A stretch of DNA of 64,000 nt from BOG-933 sp037132135. Its GTDB lineage: Bacteria > Pseudomonadota > Alphaproteobacteria > Azospirillales > Azospirillaceae. The notes under the pieces are model-generated. The model saw nothing but the letters and a program-made list of their open reading frames with translations, did no database searches and was not told where the DNA came from. Position 1 is the first letter of the stretch. Each line of letters starts with the position of its first letter. Position numbers and translations under genes: made by a program. The stretch covers positions 1 through 64,000 of the forward strand of contig JBAXPR010000005.1 of NCBI GenBank assembly GCA_037132135.1, in the 5' to 3' direction. Below are positions 33,400 through 42,487 of this stretch, piece by piece.

Positions 33400-34050
33400 A
33401 TGCTCGTAAAATCCGACCCCTGGCGCCTGCTGGCGCTGGTCGAAGAGGCGAAAGACGGCCGTGTCGCCGCCGCTCACCCGGTACCGTGCTGGACCGCGCC
33501 GCTGGTTGAGGCGCTGTGGGACAACATCCTCAACGACTGGCCGGTCGGGCCGTTTGTGCTGCTCGACGTTTCGGCCAGCCCGGAGCGGCCCTGGCGCGGC
33601 CGGCTCGGCCCCTATCCGGTCAACGCCGTCGCGCCACGCCGCCTGATGATCGAAGAGGGAGCGGGCAGGCTGGCCGCCCTGGCCTGGAGCCTGGCCGATG
33701 TCCCGACGCTGGCGCTCCATCAATGCCGCGCCGAGGAGGTTGCGCTCTGGACCCGCCAGACCCTGGTGCTCGATCTCGACCAGCGCCGGGTGCGCTTTGC
33801 CGGCACCGATTTCGCGCCCAACCGCCATCTGCCGGTCCATCTGCTGCCCGCGGCCGGTCCCTGCCTGCGCGCCATAGGCGCCATGGAGCTGCGCGCCGCC
33901 GAGCGGGAATGGGTCAACCTCACCGCCCGCCGCCTGCTCGAGACGCGCTGTCCGGTCTATGTCTTCCCCGACACCTCGACCCGGCTCGCCGAGCGGATGC
34001 TCACCAACTTCCGCCAGATCGGCAGCGCCGAACGCCGCGCCGCGCTCTGA
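33400..34050 (+). CDS. hypothetical protein, weakly DUF262-like
   Basis: A 216-residue protein with no signal or membrane segment. The order of motifs recalls the N-terminal DUF262 (ParB/Srx-like) fold: PLVEALWDNILNDWPVGPFVLLD near residue 35 resembles the 'DIL.GWPIG.ILL' strand, and LMIEEGAGRLAALAW sits where DUF262 proteins have IVDGQQRLTTL. The Asp-Gly-Gln-Gln-Arg core is replaced, so nuclease activity is unlikely. The assignment is a pattern-based guess. Confidence 0.5.
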   Translation: MLVKSDPWRLLALVEEAKDGRVAAAHPVPCWTAPLVEALWDNILNDWPVGPFVLLDVSASPERPWRGRLGPYPVNAVAPRRLMIEEGAGRLAALAWSLADVPTLALHQCRAEEVALWTRQTLVLDLDQRRVRFAGTDFAPNRHLPVHLLPAAGPCLRAIGAMELRAAEREWVNLTARRLLETRCPVYVFPDTSTRLAERMLTNFRQIGSAERRAAL

Positions 34051-34063
34051 AGCCGCCGCCCGG

Positions 34064-35392
34064 TCACCCCCGGCTGAACACCGCGACCAGTTCGACATGG
34101 GCCGACCACAAGAACTGGTCCACCGCCAGCGCCCCGGTCAACCGGTAGCCGCCGCCGGCCAGCAGGCGGGCGTCGCGGGCGAAGGTCGCGGGATTGCACG
34201 ACACCGCCACCACCACCGGCACCGCCGAGGCCGCCAGTGCCGCCGCCTGAGCCGCGGCCCCGGCCCGGGGCGGATCGAACACCACCGCCGAAAACTGCGC
34301 CAGCTCCGGGGCCGACAGCGGCTCGCGGCCGAGATCCCGCCGCTCGGTGGTCAGGTCGCGCCGCGGCCCTGTCAGCGTGCCGCGGCCGGCCGCGGCCCGG
34401 CCCAGCGCCGCCAGGGCCGCGGCATTGCCATCCACGCCGTGAACCCGCCAGCCCGCCACCGCCAGGGGCAAGGAGAAGGTGCCGCAGCCGCAGAACAGAT
34501 CTGCGACCGCACCGGCACCGGTACCGGCTCCGACTCCGGCCAGCACCGCCCCGATCAGCGCCGCCTCGCCGGCCCCGCTGGCCTGAAGGAAAGCGCCCGG
34601 CGGCGGTTCGACGGCGACGCCGCCGAACCACGCCCGGAGCGGCCGGCGCGCCGCCACCGGCTCCGACGGCGCCCGCGGCTCGGGCTGCCAGGACAGCCGG
34701 CCGAGATCGGCGGCCTCGGCCAGTTCGGCCAGGGCCAGCCGGGCCGGCAGATCGAGCCGGGGCGGCCCGATCAGCAGCAAATCGACGCCACCATCAAGCA
34801 GGGTGGCCACTGCTTCGGCGCTGCCGCCCTCGGGCAGCACGGCGCCGAGATGCCGGCGGACCTGCGGCAGCAGCGCCAGCAGCGCCGGCGCCAGCACCGG
34901 ACACGCCTCAAGGTCGACCAGCCGGTGGCTGAGCCGCTCGCGGAAGCCGGCGCGCACCTCCCGGTCGCGCCGGCTGATGGTGAAGCTCGCCCGCCGCCGG
35001 TCGCCGGGCGGCGTTGCCGCCACCATCAGCGATTGGTCGTCGGCGGGACCAACTCCGGCCCTCGTCAGAGCGGCGCCGAGCTGTTCGCGCTTCCAGGCCA
35101 GATAACCGGGGCCGGCGAGATGCTGGAGCGTGCAGCCGCCGCAGCGGCCAAAATGCCGGCAGGCCGGCTCGGCCCGGCCCGCGCCGCGCTCGAGCCAGAC
35201 CAGCACCTCGCCGCGCCGGCCCTCGGCCGAGGGCGGTCCCAGCCGCGCCCGCACCCGATCGCCGGGCGCGGTCAGGGGCAGAAACACCCGCCCGCCCGCC
35301 GTCTCGGCCAGACCATCGCCGCGGGCGCCGATGGCGCCGACGGTCAGCTCGACCTCGGGGCCCGATTTTTTCGGGGGGCATTGCCGGCCCAT
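34064..35392 (-). CDS. RNA m5U methyltransferase (TrmA/RlmD family) with Fe-S motif
   Basis: A 442-residue SAM-dependent enzyme methylating uridine C5 in 23S rRNA or tRNA. An N-terminal TRAM-like domain (VELTVGAIGARGDGLAE) precedes the [4Fe-4S] cysteines CRHFGRCGGC and LEACPVL. The SAM site is VADLFCGCGTFSLPLA, the catalytic Cys lies in SCNPATFARD. Start at 35392 has AGGAG upstream and a much longer open frame is disregarded. Which uridine it modifies cannot be decided here. Confidence 0.88.
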   Translation of the reverse strand: MGRQCPPKKSGPEVELTVGAIGARGDGLAETAGGRVFLPLTAPGDRVRARLGPPSAEGRRGEVLVWLERGAGRAEPACRHFGRCGGCTLQHLAGPGYLAWKREQLGAALTRAGVGPADDQSLMVAATPPGDRRRASFTISRRDREVRAGFRERLSHRLVDLEACPVLAPALLALLPQVRRHLGAVLPEGGSAEAVATLLDGGVDLLLIGPPRLDLPARLALAELAEAADLGRLSWQPEPRAPSEPVAARRPLRAWFGGVAVEPPPGAFLQASGAGEAALIGAVLAGVGAGTGAGAVADLFCGCGTFSLPLAVAGWRVHGVDGNAAALAALGRAAAGRGTLTGPRRDLTTERRDLGREPLSAPELAQFSAVVFDPPRAGAAAQAAALAASAVPVVVAVSCNPATFARDARLLAGGGYRLTGALAVDQFLWSAHVELVAVFSRG

Positions 35393-35564
35393 GACACGCT
35401 CTCCTGGTTGCCGACCGTCCGCCGCGGCGGTCATAATCCTGAAACAGGCCCGGAACCTGCCTCTTTTGCCGCACCAGCATTTTCCTTCATCCGGCCCGGC
35501 GGGAAGTGTTATAGCACGGAACCAGCCGGTGACTGCCGGCCTACCCCCTGCAGCGGACCCCGCC

Positions 35565-35810
35565 ATGACCGATCCAAGCACCGATCTCTCGGCTGACGCC
35601 ATGTTCGACAAGGCTCTCGACATCGCCGAGAAGCACCTGAAGCGGGCTATCGAGGACGGGGGCGCGCTCGGTCCCTACGTCGCGGTGGCAATGATCGAAG
35701 CCGCCGTGAACGCCGCGGTCGACGAGACCAGCCACGAAGACGTGGTCGACATGCTGCGGGATCTGGCCAATCAGGTCGAGGAAGACGCCGACGCCGAAGA
35801 AGACGATTGA
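35565..35810 (+). CDS. small acidic conserved-looking hypothetical protein
   Basis: An 81-residue, helix-rich, very acidic protein ending VEEDADAEEDD. It has no Cys, signal or membrane segment. It is divergent from the m5U methyltransferase gene and convergent with the kinase gene. No family recognised. Confidence 0.55.
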   Translation: MTDPSTDLSADAMFDKALDIAEKHLKRAIEDGGALGPYVAVAMIEAAVNAAVDETSHEDVVDMLRDLANQVEEDADAEEDD

Positions 35811-35840
35811 TCGCCGCGGGAGCCCCCGGCTCCCGCTCCC

Positions 35841-38390
35841 TCAACCGGTCAGTCCTGGTGCCAGCGCCGCAAGGTCCTGGCCCGGACGTAGGATGCGGTC
35901 GCGCGGGAAGCGTACGGTGACGATGGTCCCGACCTTGGCCGCGCTCTCGATTTCAAGATGCCCGCCGTGCATTTCGGCCATGGTCCGGCTTAGCGGTAAG
36001 CCAAGGCCCGTGCCATCGTGGGCGCGGGACAGCCTGCTGTCGAGTTGCCCGAAGGGCTGAAGCACCTCGGCCAGCTTTTCCGGGGCGATGCCGATCCCGG
36101 TATCGGCGACCGTGACGGAAAACAGGCCGCTGTCCTCCAACGCCGCCTGCACCGAGACCCGCCCGCCCGGCGCGGTGAATTTGAGCGCGTTGTCGAGAAG
36201 ATTGCCGACGATCTGGCGGATGGCGCGCTCGTCGGCGTAGAGCAGCGGCAGATGCTCGGGAACGTCGATCACCAGCGTAAGGTTACCGACCTCGGCCCGC
36301 TCCTTGATCTCGACGACCGCGGCCAGTACCTCGGCGCGGGGATCGACGATGGTTTCGCTGATCTCGAAGTGGCCGGCTTCGGCGTTGGCCAGATCGATGA
36401 TGTCGTTGATCAGCTTGAGAAGGTGGGCGCCGGCCTCGTTGATGCTGCGGGCGAAGCGCTGGTAGCGCTCGTCGCCCAGCGGCCCGAACACGCCGTCGCG
36501 CATCACCTCGGAAAAGCCGATGATCGCATTTAGCGGCGTGCGCAACTCGTGGCTGACGGTGGCCATGAACTGGGACTTGGCGGTGCTGGCCGCCTCGGCC
36601 CGTTCCTTGGCGGCCTGGAGTTCGACATCGGCGCGCTTGCGCTCGGTGATGTCCTCCTTGACCGCGACATAGTGGGTCACGGTGCCCTTGTCGTCGCGCA
36701 CCGGCGCGATCGATGCCCGCTCCCAGATCAGCCGGCCATCCCGCCGTTTGTTGTGAAACTCACCATGCCAGACATCACCCGAAGCAATCGTCCGCCACAT
36801 CGCCTCATAGTCGTCGCGCGAGGTATAGCCGGACTTGAGAATCCGTGAGCTGCGCCCGATCACCTCCCGGCCCTGATAGCCGGTAGCCCTGGTGAAGTGC
36901 GGATTGACGTATTCGATGAAACCCTCGGTATCGGTGATCACCACCGACAGCGGCGCCTGTTCGATCGCCCGGGTGAGCGTGCGCAGATTGGTCTCGACCT
37001 CCTTGCGGGCGGTGATGTCGCGGGCAAACACGGCAACGCCGATGGCCCTGCCGTCCGGCCCCAGCGCCGGAGCATAATGGGCGTCGAAGACCAGATCGCC
37101 CCAGCTCGACTCGAAGTGAACCGTGGTGCCGGTGGTCATCACCTTTTCGAGCATGCCCTGACGCAGGGCGCGCTCGCCTTCGGGCGCGAACGCGACCAGC
37201 GGCTGGCCGATAATCTCGTCCAGCGGCCGGCCGAACACCTTGGCGGTGCAATTGTTGGCCACCCGGATCGTACCGTCGGGATCGATCAGTTCGACCATGT
37301 CGTGGTCGGTGGCGTTGATGATCGACACCAGCGCCGCGTGGCTTTCCCTGAGGGCATGCTGGGCGGCATGGCGGTCGGAGACGTCGAGGGCGGTGCCGAA
37401 CAGTCCCGAGACCGCGCCGGCGGCATCGAAGGAGACCCGGAGCGTGATCCTGAGCCAGCGGATCGCGCCATCGGGACGGATGATCCGGGCCTCGACGCTG
37501 CCGGACTCGGTCGACCCCTGGAGGGCCAGGGGCAGCGCCGCCACCGCCAGCCGGTCGTCCTCATGAATGCGCGCCAGAAGCGCGGTCCAGCCCGCGGCCG
37601 CCTCGGCAGGCGGGACGCCAAGAATACGGCAGAGTTCGACCGACCAGAAATGGCTGTCGGTGGACGCCTGCCACTCCCAATGGCCGAGATGGGCGACCCG
37701 CTCGGCCTCCTTCAGCCGTTCCTCGGCCTCGACCAGCGCCGTGATGTCGAGGGTGGTGCCGATCAGACGCAGCGCCTTGCCCGCCGGATCGCGCACCACT
37801 TCGGCCTCGGAATAGACATGACGGATGGTACCGTCGGGCCGGACCACCCGGTAGCGGATTTCGTAGGCCGTACGCTCCAGCATCACCGCCGCCCGCATCC
37901 GGACCACAGCGGTGCGGTCGTCGGGGTGAATGCTGCCGAGAAACTGCTCCTGGGAGGGTGAACACGGGCCGGGCCCAAGCCCGTAGATACGGAAATTCTC
38001 CTGCGACCAGAAGCCGGCGCCGGTCACGAGGTCGCGCTCCCAGTGGCCGAGATGGCCGATGCGCTCGGCATCCATCAGCCGGGCGTTGACCCGGTTCAGC
38101 TCGCGGGTCCGTTCCTCGACCCGCGCCTCCAGCTCGCGCCGGATGCGCCGGTGCCGCAGGGTGTTGAACAACCAGAGACCGGCCAGCAGGCCGCCGCCCG
38201 CCGCAATGCCCTGGACCTCATGCCAGTGCGAGGGGCGCCAGGGCACCAGCATCATCAGCAGGCCGAGCGCCAGACACGCCGCCGCCAGGGCGCGCAGCCG
38301 CTGTGCCGACCACCGTCCGCCGCCGCCCGAACCGGGAGCGGCCTCCGTCCTGATTGTGCCCGCCTGTTCGATTGCCGTTCCGCCCGCCAA
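35841..38390 (-). CDS. membrane histidine kinase with four PAS domains
   Basis: An 849-residue kinase. Two hydrophobic segments lie at about residues 33-50 and 60-75, then a coiled coil and four PAS domains near 105-220, 225-345, 350-460 and 470-590. HisKA has His614 in VSHELRTPLNAI, and the HATPase has LLDNALKFT and DTGIGI. The fourth PAS holds the motif WHGEFHNKRRDG shared with the kinase at 58510-60555. No receiver and no response regulator gene adjacent. Confidence 0.9.
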   Translation of the reverse strand: MAGGTAIEQAGTIRTEAAPGSGGGGRWSAQRLRALAAACLALGLLMMLVPWRPSHWHEVQGIAAGGGLLAGLWLFNTLRHRRIRRELEARVEERTRELNRVNARLMDAERIGHLGHWERDLVTGAGFWSQENFRIYGLGPGPCSPSQEQFLGSIHPDDRTAVVRMRAAVMLERTAYEIRYRVVRPDGTIRHVYSEAEVVRDPAGKALRLIGTTLDITALVEAEERLKEAERVAHLGHWEWQASTDSHFWSVELCRILGVPPAEAAAGWTALLARIHEDDRLAVAALPLALQGSTESGSVEARIIRPDGAIRWLRITLRVSFDAAGAVSGLFGTALDVSDRHAAQHALRESHAALVSIINATDHDMVELIDPDGTIRVANNCTAKVFGRPLDEIIGQPLVAFAPEGERALRQGMLEKVMTTGTTVHFESSWGDLVFDAHYAPALGPDGRAIGVAVFARDITARKEVETNLRTLTRAIEQAPLSVVITDTEGFIEYVNPHFTRATGYQGREVIGRSSRILKSGYTSRDDYEAMWRTIASGDVWHGEFHNKRRDGRLIWERASIAPVRDDKGTVTHYVAVKEDITERKRADVELQAAKERAEAASTAKSQFMATVSHELRTPLNAIIGFSEVMRDGVFGPLGDERYQRFARSINEAGAHLLKLINDIIDLANAEAGHFEISETIVDPRAEVLAAVVEIKERAEVGNLTLVIDVPEHLPLLYADERAIRQIVGNLLDNALKFTAPGGRVSVQAALEDSGLFSVTVADTGIGIAPEKLAEVLQPFGQLDSRLSRAHDGTGLGLPLSRTMAEMHGGHLEIESAAKVGTIVTVRFPRDRILRPGQDLAALAPGLTG

Positions 38391-38517
38391 TCATACGAAC
38401 CATAAGTGAATCAGCTACAGTCACCTTGTAGCGGAGGCTAAACCTGCCCGCAAGATGTTGATAGAAATTTGCCCCCGGCCCCCGCCGGCCACTTCGCCTT
38501 GACGAAGCCGGCCCGCT

Positions 38518-40134
38518 GTGAGAGCCTTCCTGGCATTGAGACTGGCTGCCGAGGCTCCCCTGTCGCGCCATACCGAGACCGAACTGAAACTTGCGGTCGC
38601 ACCGGAGCATCTGGCTGCCGTTTCGGACGCGGCGGCGGTCGTTGGCCGGCGCACCGGCGAACCGGTCACCGTGTCCCTCGATTCCGCCTATTTCGACACC
38701 CCCGACCGGCTGCTCTCGGCGCGGCGGGCGGTGTTGCGGGTGCGTCTGACCCCAGACGGCTTCATCCAGACCCTCAAGTCCGGCGATGGCCTGACCCGCC
38801 ACGAATGGGAATGGCCGGTGACCGGCCCCGGCCCCGTCCTGGCGGTGATCGTCGAGCCGGCGGCGCGGGCGGTGATCGACGGCCTCGACGGCGCCGCCCT
38901 GCGGCCGACCTTCCGCACCCGAGTCGAGCGCACGCTGCACCAGATCGACGGCGGCGCGATCGAACTGGCGGTCGACCGCGGCGAGATCATCGGACCCGAT
39001 GCCGATGCCCGCGAGCCGATTTCCGAGGTCGAACTGGAGCTGAAAACGGGCGAGTCGGCCAGTCTCTACCGCCTCGCCCTGGCGCTGGCCGAAACGGTGC
39101 CGCTGCGGGTCGAACCGCGGACCAAGGCCGCGCGCGGCTTCGCCCTGGCCAACCGGGAGCCGCCACGCGCCTTCAAGGCGCAGCGGCAGCTCTTCGAGGA
39201 CCGGACCACCGTCGATTCAGCGCTGGCGGCGATCCTCGGCGGCTGTTTCCATCAGTTCGCTCTCAACGAGCCCTGCCTGCTCGCCGGCGACGATCCCGAG
39301 GGCGTGCATCAGGCGCGGGTGGCGCTGCGCCGGCTGCGCTCGGCCCTCGGTCTCTTTCGCGACCTCATTCCGGCCGCCGACCGCGCGTGGCTTGCCGCCG
39401 AAACCAAGGCCCTGGCCGACACCCTCGGCCCGGCCCGCGACTGGGACGTCTTCCTGGCCGAGCTGCTGGCCCCGGTCAAGGCCGCCTTCGCCACCCATCC
39501 CGACCTTCATGCCGACCTCGCCGCCCTCGAAGCCGCCGCGCTGGCAGAGCGCCATCAGGCCTATCAGCGGGTGCGCGCGCTTTTCGCCTCGCCCGGACAT
39601 ACCCGGTTTCAGCTCCGCTTCGGCCTCTGGCTCGAAAGCCGGGGCTGGCGGGCGCAGGCGGTGACCCGGACCTCGGCCCAGCTGTTCCGGCCGCTGCGCG
39701 AGACCGCCGACGCCCTGCTCGACCGCCGCCACCGCAAGGCGCGCAAACTCGGCGGCAGCTTTGCCGAACTCGCCGACACCGAACGCCATCAGCTGCGCAT
39801 TGCCATGAAGAAGCTGCGCTATGCCGCCGATTTCTTCCGCTCGCTCTATGACGCAAGGCCGGTCGACCGTTATCTGCAGCGGCTCGCGACCTTTCAGGAC
39901 GCGCTCGGCCATCTCAACGATGTCGCCACCGCGGCCCGGCTGGTACCGGTACTGGAGAGCGGGGCCGCCGCCGCCCGGGCGGTCGGGGTCGTGATCGGCT
40001 GGCATGGCCGTGGCCTCGCCGCTCTCGAACCGCGTCTGGTTGCCGAGTGGCGGGACTTCCGCAGCGCCGGCGTTTTCTGGACCCGCCCCGCGCGCCACAA
40101 GCCGAGCCCCCCTCGCGAGGAGGCGCCGTCATGA
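38518..40134 (+). CDS. CYTH-CHAD domain protein (triphosphatase, polyphosphate-associated)
   Basis: A 538-residue protein starting with GTG. The CYTH (triphosphate tunnel) domain covers residues 15-210 with the metal-binding ETELKL (ExExK) and further acidic and basic strands (LDSAYFDTPD, EVELELKTG). The CHAD domain follows (about 240-510) with repeated His-rich helices (GVHQARVALRRLRSAL, HQLRIAMKKLRYAADFF). CYTH domains hydrolyse inorganic triphosphate; CHAD domains bind polyphosphate and target granules. Its stop overlaps the start of a ParA-like ATPase gene by 4 nt (ATGA). Confidence 0.9.
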   Translation: MRAFLALRLAAEAPLSRHTETELKLAVAPEHLAAVSDAAAVVGRRTGEPVTVSLDSAYFDTPDRLLSARRAVLRVRLTPDGFIQTLKSGDGLTRHEWEWPVTGPGPVLAVIVEPAARAVIDGLDGAALRPTFRTRVERTLHQIDGGAIELAVDRGEIIGPDADAREPISEVELELKTGESASLYRLALALAETVPLRVEPRTKAARGFALANREPPRAFKAQRQLFEDRTTVDSALAAILGGCFHQFALNEPCLLAGDDPEGVHQARVALRRLRSALGLFRDLIPAADRAWLAAETKALADTLGPARDWDVFLAELLAPVKAAFATHPDLHADLAALEAAALAERHQAYQRVRALFASPGHTRFQLRFGLWLESRGWRAQAVTRTSAQLFRPLRETADALLDRRHRKARKLGGSFAELADTERHQLRIAMKKLRYAADFFRSLYDARPVDRYLQRLATFQDALGHLNDVATAARLVPVLESGAAAARAVGVVIGWHGRGLAALEPRLVAEWRDFRSAGVFWTRPARHKPSPPREEAPS

Positions 40135-40760
40135 ACACGATCCTCGTGGCCAACGTCAAAGGCGGCTGCGGCAAGACCACCATCGCCACCCATCTCGCCG
40201 CCGCCTATGCCGTGGCCGGCCAGACCATCCTGCTCGCCGACGTCGACCGCCAGCGCTCTGCGCTCGGCTGGACCGAGCGCCGCCCCGAGAACGCGGCCCG
40301 GGTCGCGGGTGCCGACTGGTCGAAGGAGCTGGGCAAGACGCCCAAGGGCCTCGACCGGCTGGTGATCGACGCCCCTGCCGCCCTCAGGCGCGGCCAGATC
40401 GAGGAGTTGGTTGACCGCGCCGACGTCATCGTGCTGCCGGTCCAGCCCGGCGTCTTCGACGAGGGCGCGACCCGCCGCTTCCTCGACCGGCTGGAGGAGC
40501 TGAAAGCGGTGATCAAGGGCAGGAAGCCGGTGGCGGTGGTCGGCAACCGCCTGCGCCCGCGCACCCGGGCCAGCGACCGGCTCGACGGCTTCCTGGCCGA
40601 GACCGGCCATCGGCTGGCCACACGGCTGCGCGACAGCGCGCTCTATCCCGAATGCGCCCAGACCGGGCTCAGCCTCTTCGATCTGCCGGGCAAGCGGATC
40701 GCCGAGGTCCGCGTCGACTGGACACCGCTGCTCGCCTTCCTGGAGGGCAGCGGCCCCTGA
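40131..40760 (+). CDS. orphan ParA-family ATPase
   Basis: A 209-residue ParA/MinD-superfamily ATPase with the deviant Walker A KGGCGKTT (both signature lysines), A' motif LLADVDRQRSAL and Walker B LVIDAPAAL. It has no N-terminal helix-turn-helix, which is the short ParA type that positions cargo on the nucleoid. No parB lies nearby; the coupled partner is the CYTH-CHAD gene. A role in placing polyphosphate granules is an inference from this coupling. Confidence 0.88.
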   Translation: MNTILVANVKGGCGKTTIATHLAAAYAVAGQTILLADVDRQRSALGWTERRPENAARVAGADWSKELGKTPKGLDRLVIDAPAALRRGQIEELVDRADVIVLPVQPGVFDEGATRRFLDRLEELKAVIKGRKPVAVVGNRLRPRTRASDRLDGFLAETGHRLATRLRDSALYPECAQTGLSLFDLPGKRIAEVRVDWTPLLAFLEGSGP

Positions 40761-41047
40761 TCACGGTCAGGGGCCAAAAAGCCTGATATCGCACCGGCCA
40801 TGGTTGCGGCGGCACCGGCCGCCTGCTCCGGGGTAAAGCCGGATTGCTGGCGCCTGCGTGCGAGCTTTAGGAGGCTGGAGGGCCAGCGGTCGGGGCACTC
40901 TCCTGGCCGGACTATCGGCGTACCGCCCCAGGCGCCGTCACGCCCGCAAGCCCGGATCAGGAGAATTGCCCAAACCCCATTGCGAAGCTCGCCTTGACGC
41001 GCGGGGGGCGATATAACGGGACGGTTTAACGGTCAGAGTCCCCCCCG

Positions 41048-42487
41048 GTGTCAGCGAAATTTCCAGACTGGAACAACTTGGCCGGCTTCGGCGAGAAGGT
41101 GCTCGATCAGGCCCTCGGCCATGTCGGCACCCTGGCCGGCCGGATGCTCGAGGGCAATATCCGCCTCGGCGTCACCGGTCTGCGCCGCGCCGGCAAGACG
41201 GTGTTCGTCACCTCCCTGATCGATAATCTGATCCGGGGGGGGCGGCTGCCCTTCATGGACGTGGTCGCGGGCAACCGCTTCCTCGCGGCCCGGCTGCGCT
41301 CCAGCCCCGACCGCAGTGCCCCGCGCTTCGCCTACGAAAAGTATCTCGCCAACCTGACCAGCGCACCGCCCCACTGGCCCGCCGCCACCACCGGCGTCGC
41401 CCAGCTGCGCATGGCGCTGCGCTTCGTGCCGGTGTCCTCGGTACGCCGTTCGATCCAGCCGATCTCGACCCTCAACCTCGACGTCATCGACTATCCCGGC
41501 GAATGGCTGATGGATCTGCCGATGCTCAACCAGTCCTTCGCCGACTGGTCATCGCTGACCCTGGAACTGATCGAGCACCAGCCGCGCCGGCAGATCGGCG
41601 CCCGCTGGTTGCACTGGCTGTCCACCGTATCCCCCGACCGCCGCGCCGACGAGAGCGCGGCCAAGGAGGGCGCCGCCCTCTATACCGATTACCTCCACGC
41701 CTGCCGGCGCTCCCAGGCCAACCTCAGTCTGGTCCAGCCCGGCCGTTTCCTGGAACCGGGGGAACTGGCGGGCGCGCCGGTGCTGACCTTCTGTCCGCTG
41801 CCGCTGCCCGCCACCGCCGCCGGCCGCGCCGGCTCGCTGTGGGAGCTGATGAGCGGGCGCTACGAGGATTACAAGACCAACGTCGTGCGTAAGTTCTTCC
41901 TGGAGCATTTCGCCCGCCTCGACCGCCAGATCGTGCTGGTTGACGTGCTCGGCATGCTCAATGCCGGCCCGGCCGCCCTCCACGACATGCGCATGGCGCT
42001 GACCGCCTGCCTCGAAGCCTTCCGCCACGGCCGCGGCGGCTGGCTGAGCCGGCTGACCGGCGGCCAGATCGACAAGGTCCTGTTCGCGGCGACCAAGGCC
42101 GACCACATCGCCGCCAGCCAGCATGGCAATCTCAAGAATCTGCTCGACATGCTGGTGTCGGAGGCGCGCAACGCCATCCGCTTCGAGGGCGCCACCGTCG
42201 AGACCATGGCGCTGGCCGCGGTCAAATGCACCGAGACCGTCACCACCGAACATCAGGGGCGCAAGCTGGCCTGCATCCAGGGCACGCCGCTGGGGCGCCA
42301 ACGCCCGACCGTGCTGTTTCCCGGCAGCATTCCCGATGGCCCCGACCTCTTTCCCGAGGATGTCACCCAGCCCTACCGCTTCCTCGACTTCGAGCCACCG
42401 GCCGGAGTCGGGCGCGATGGCCGCGGCCTGCCCAACATCCGCCTCGATCAGGCGCTCAATTTCCTTCTGGGAGATCATCTGGCATGA
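41048..42487 (+). CDS. ycjX: YcjX family (DUF463) GTPase-like protein
   Basis: A 479-residue protein starting with GTG. A P-loop GLRRAGKTVFVTSLIDNL at about residue 45, FMDVVAGNRF, LDVIDYPGEWLMDLP and FAATKADHI (NKxD-like) match YcjX. In E. coli ycjX and ycjF are the last genes of the psp envelope-stress operon. The stop overlaps the ycjF start by 4 nt. The 287 bp before it show no gene. Confidence 0.9.
   Translation: MSAKFPDWNNLAGFGEKVLDQALGHVGTLAGRMLEGNIRLGVTGLRRAGKTVFVTSLIDNLIRGGRLPFMDVVAGNRFLAARLRSSPDRSAPRFAYEKYLANLTSAPPHWPAATTGVAQLRMALRFVPVSSVRRSIQPISTLNLDVIDYPGEWLMDLPMLNQSFADWSSLTLELIEHQPRRQIGARWLHWLSTVSPDRRADESAAKEGAALYTDYLHACRRSQANLSLVQPGRFLEPGELAGAPVLTFCPLPLPATAAGRAGSLWELMSGRYEDYKTNVVRKFFLEHFARLDRQIVLVDVLGMLNAGPAALHDMRMALTACLEAFRHGRGGWLSRLTGGQIDKVLFAATKADHIAASQHGNLKNLLDMLVSEARNAIRFEGATVETMALAAVKCTETVTTEHQGRKLACIQGTPLGRQRPTVLFPGSIPDGPDLFPEDVTQPYRFLDFEPPAGVGRDGRGLPNIRLDQALNFLLGDHLA

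Noticed and set aside
40761..41047. ParB-like binding sites downstream of the ParA gene
   Set aside because: No repeated palindromes such as parS were found in the gap.
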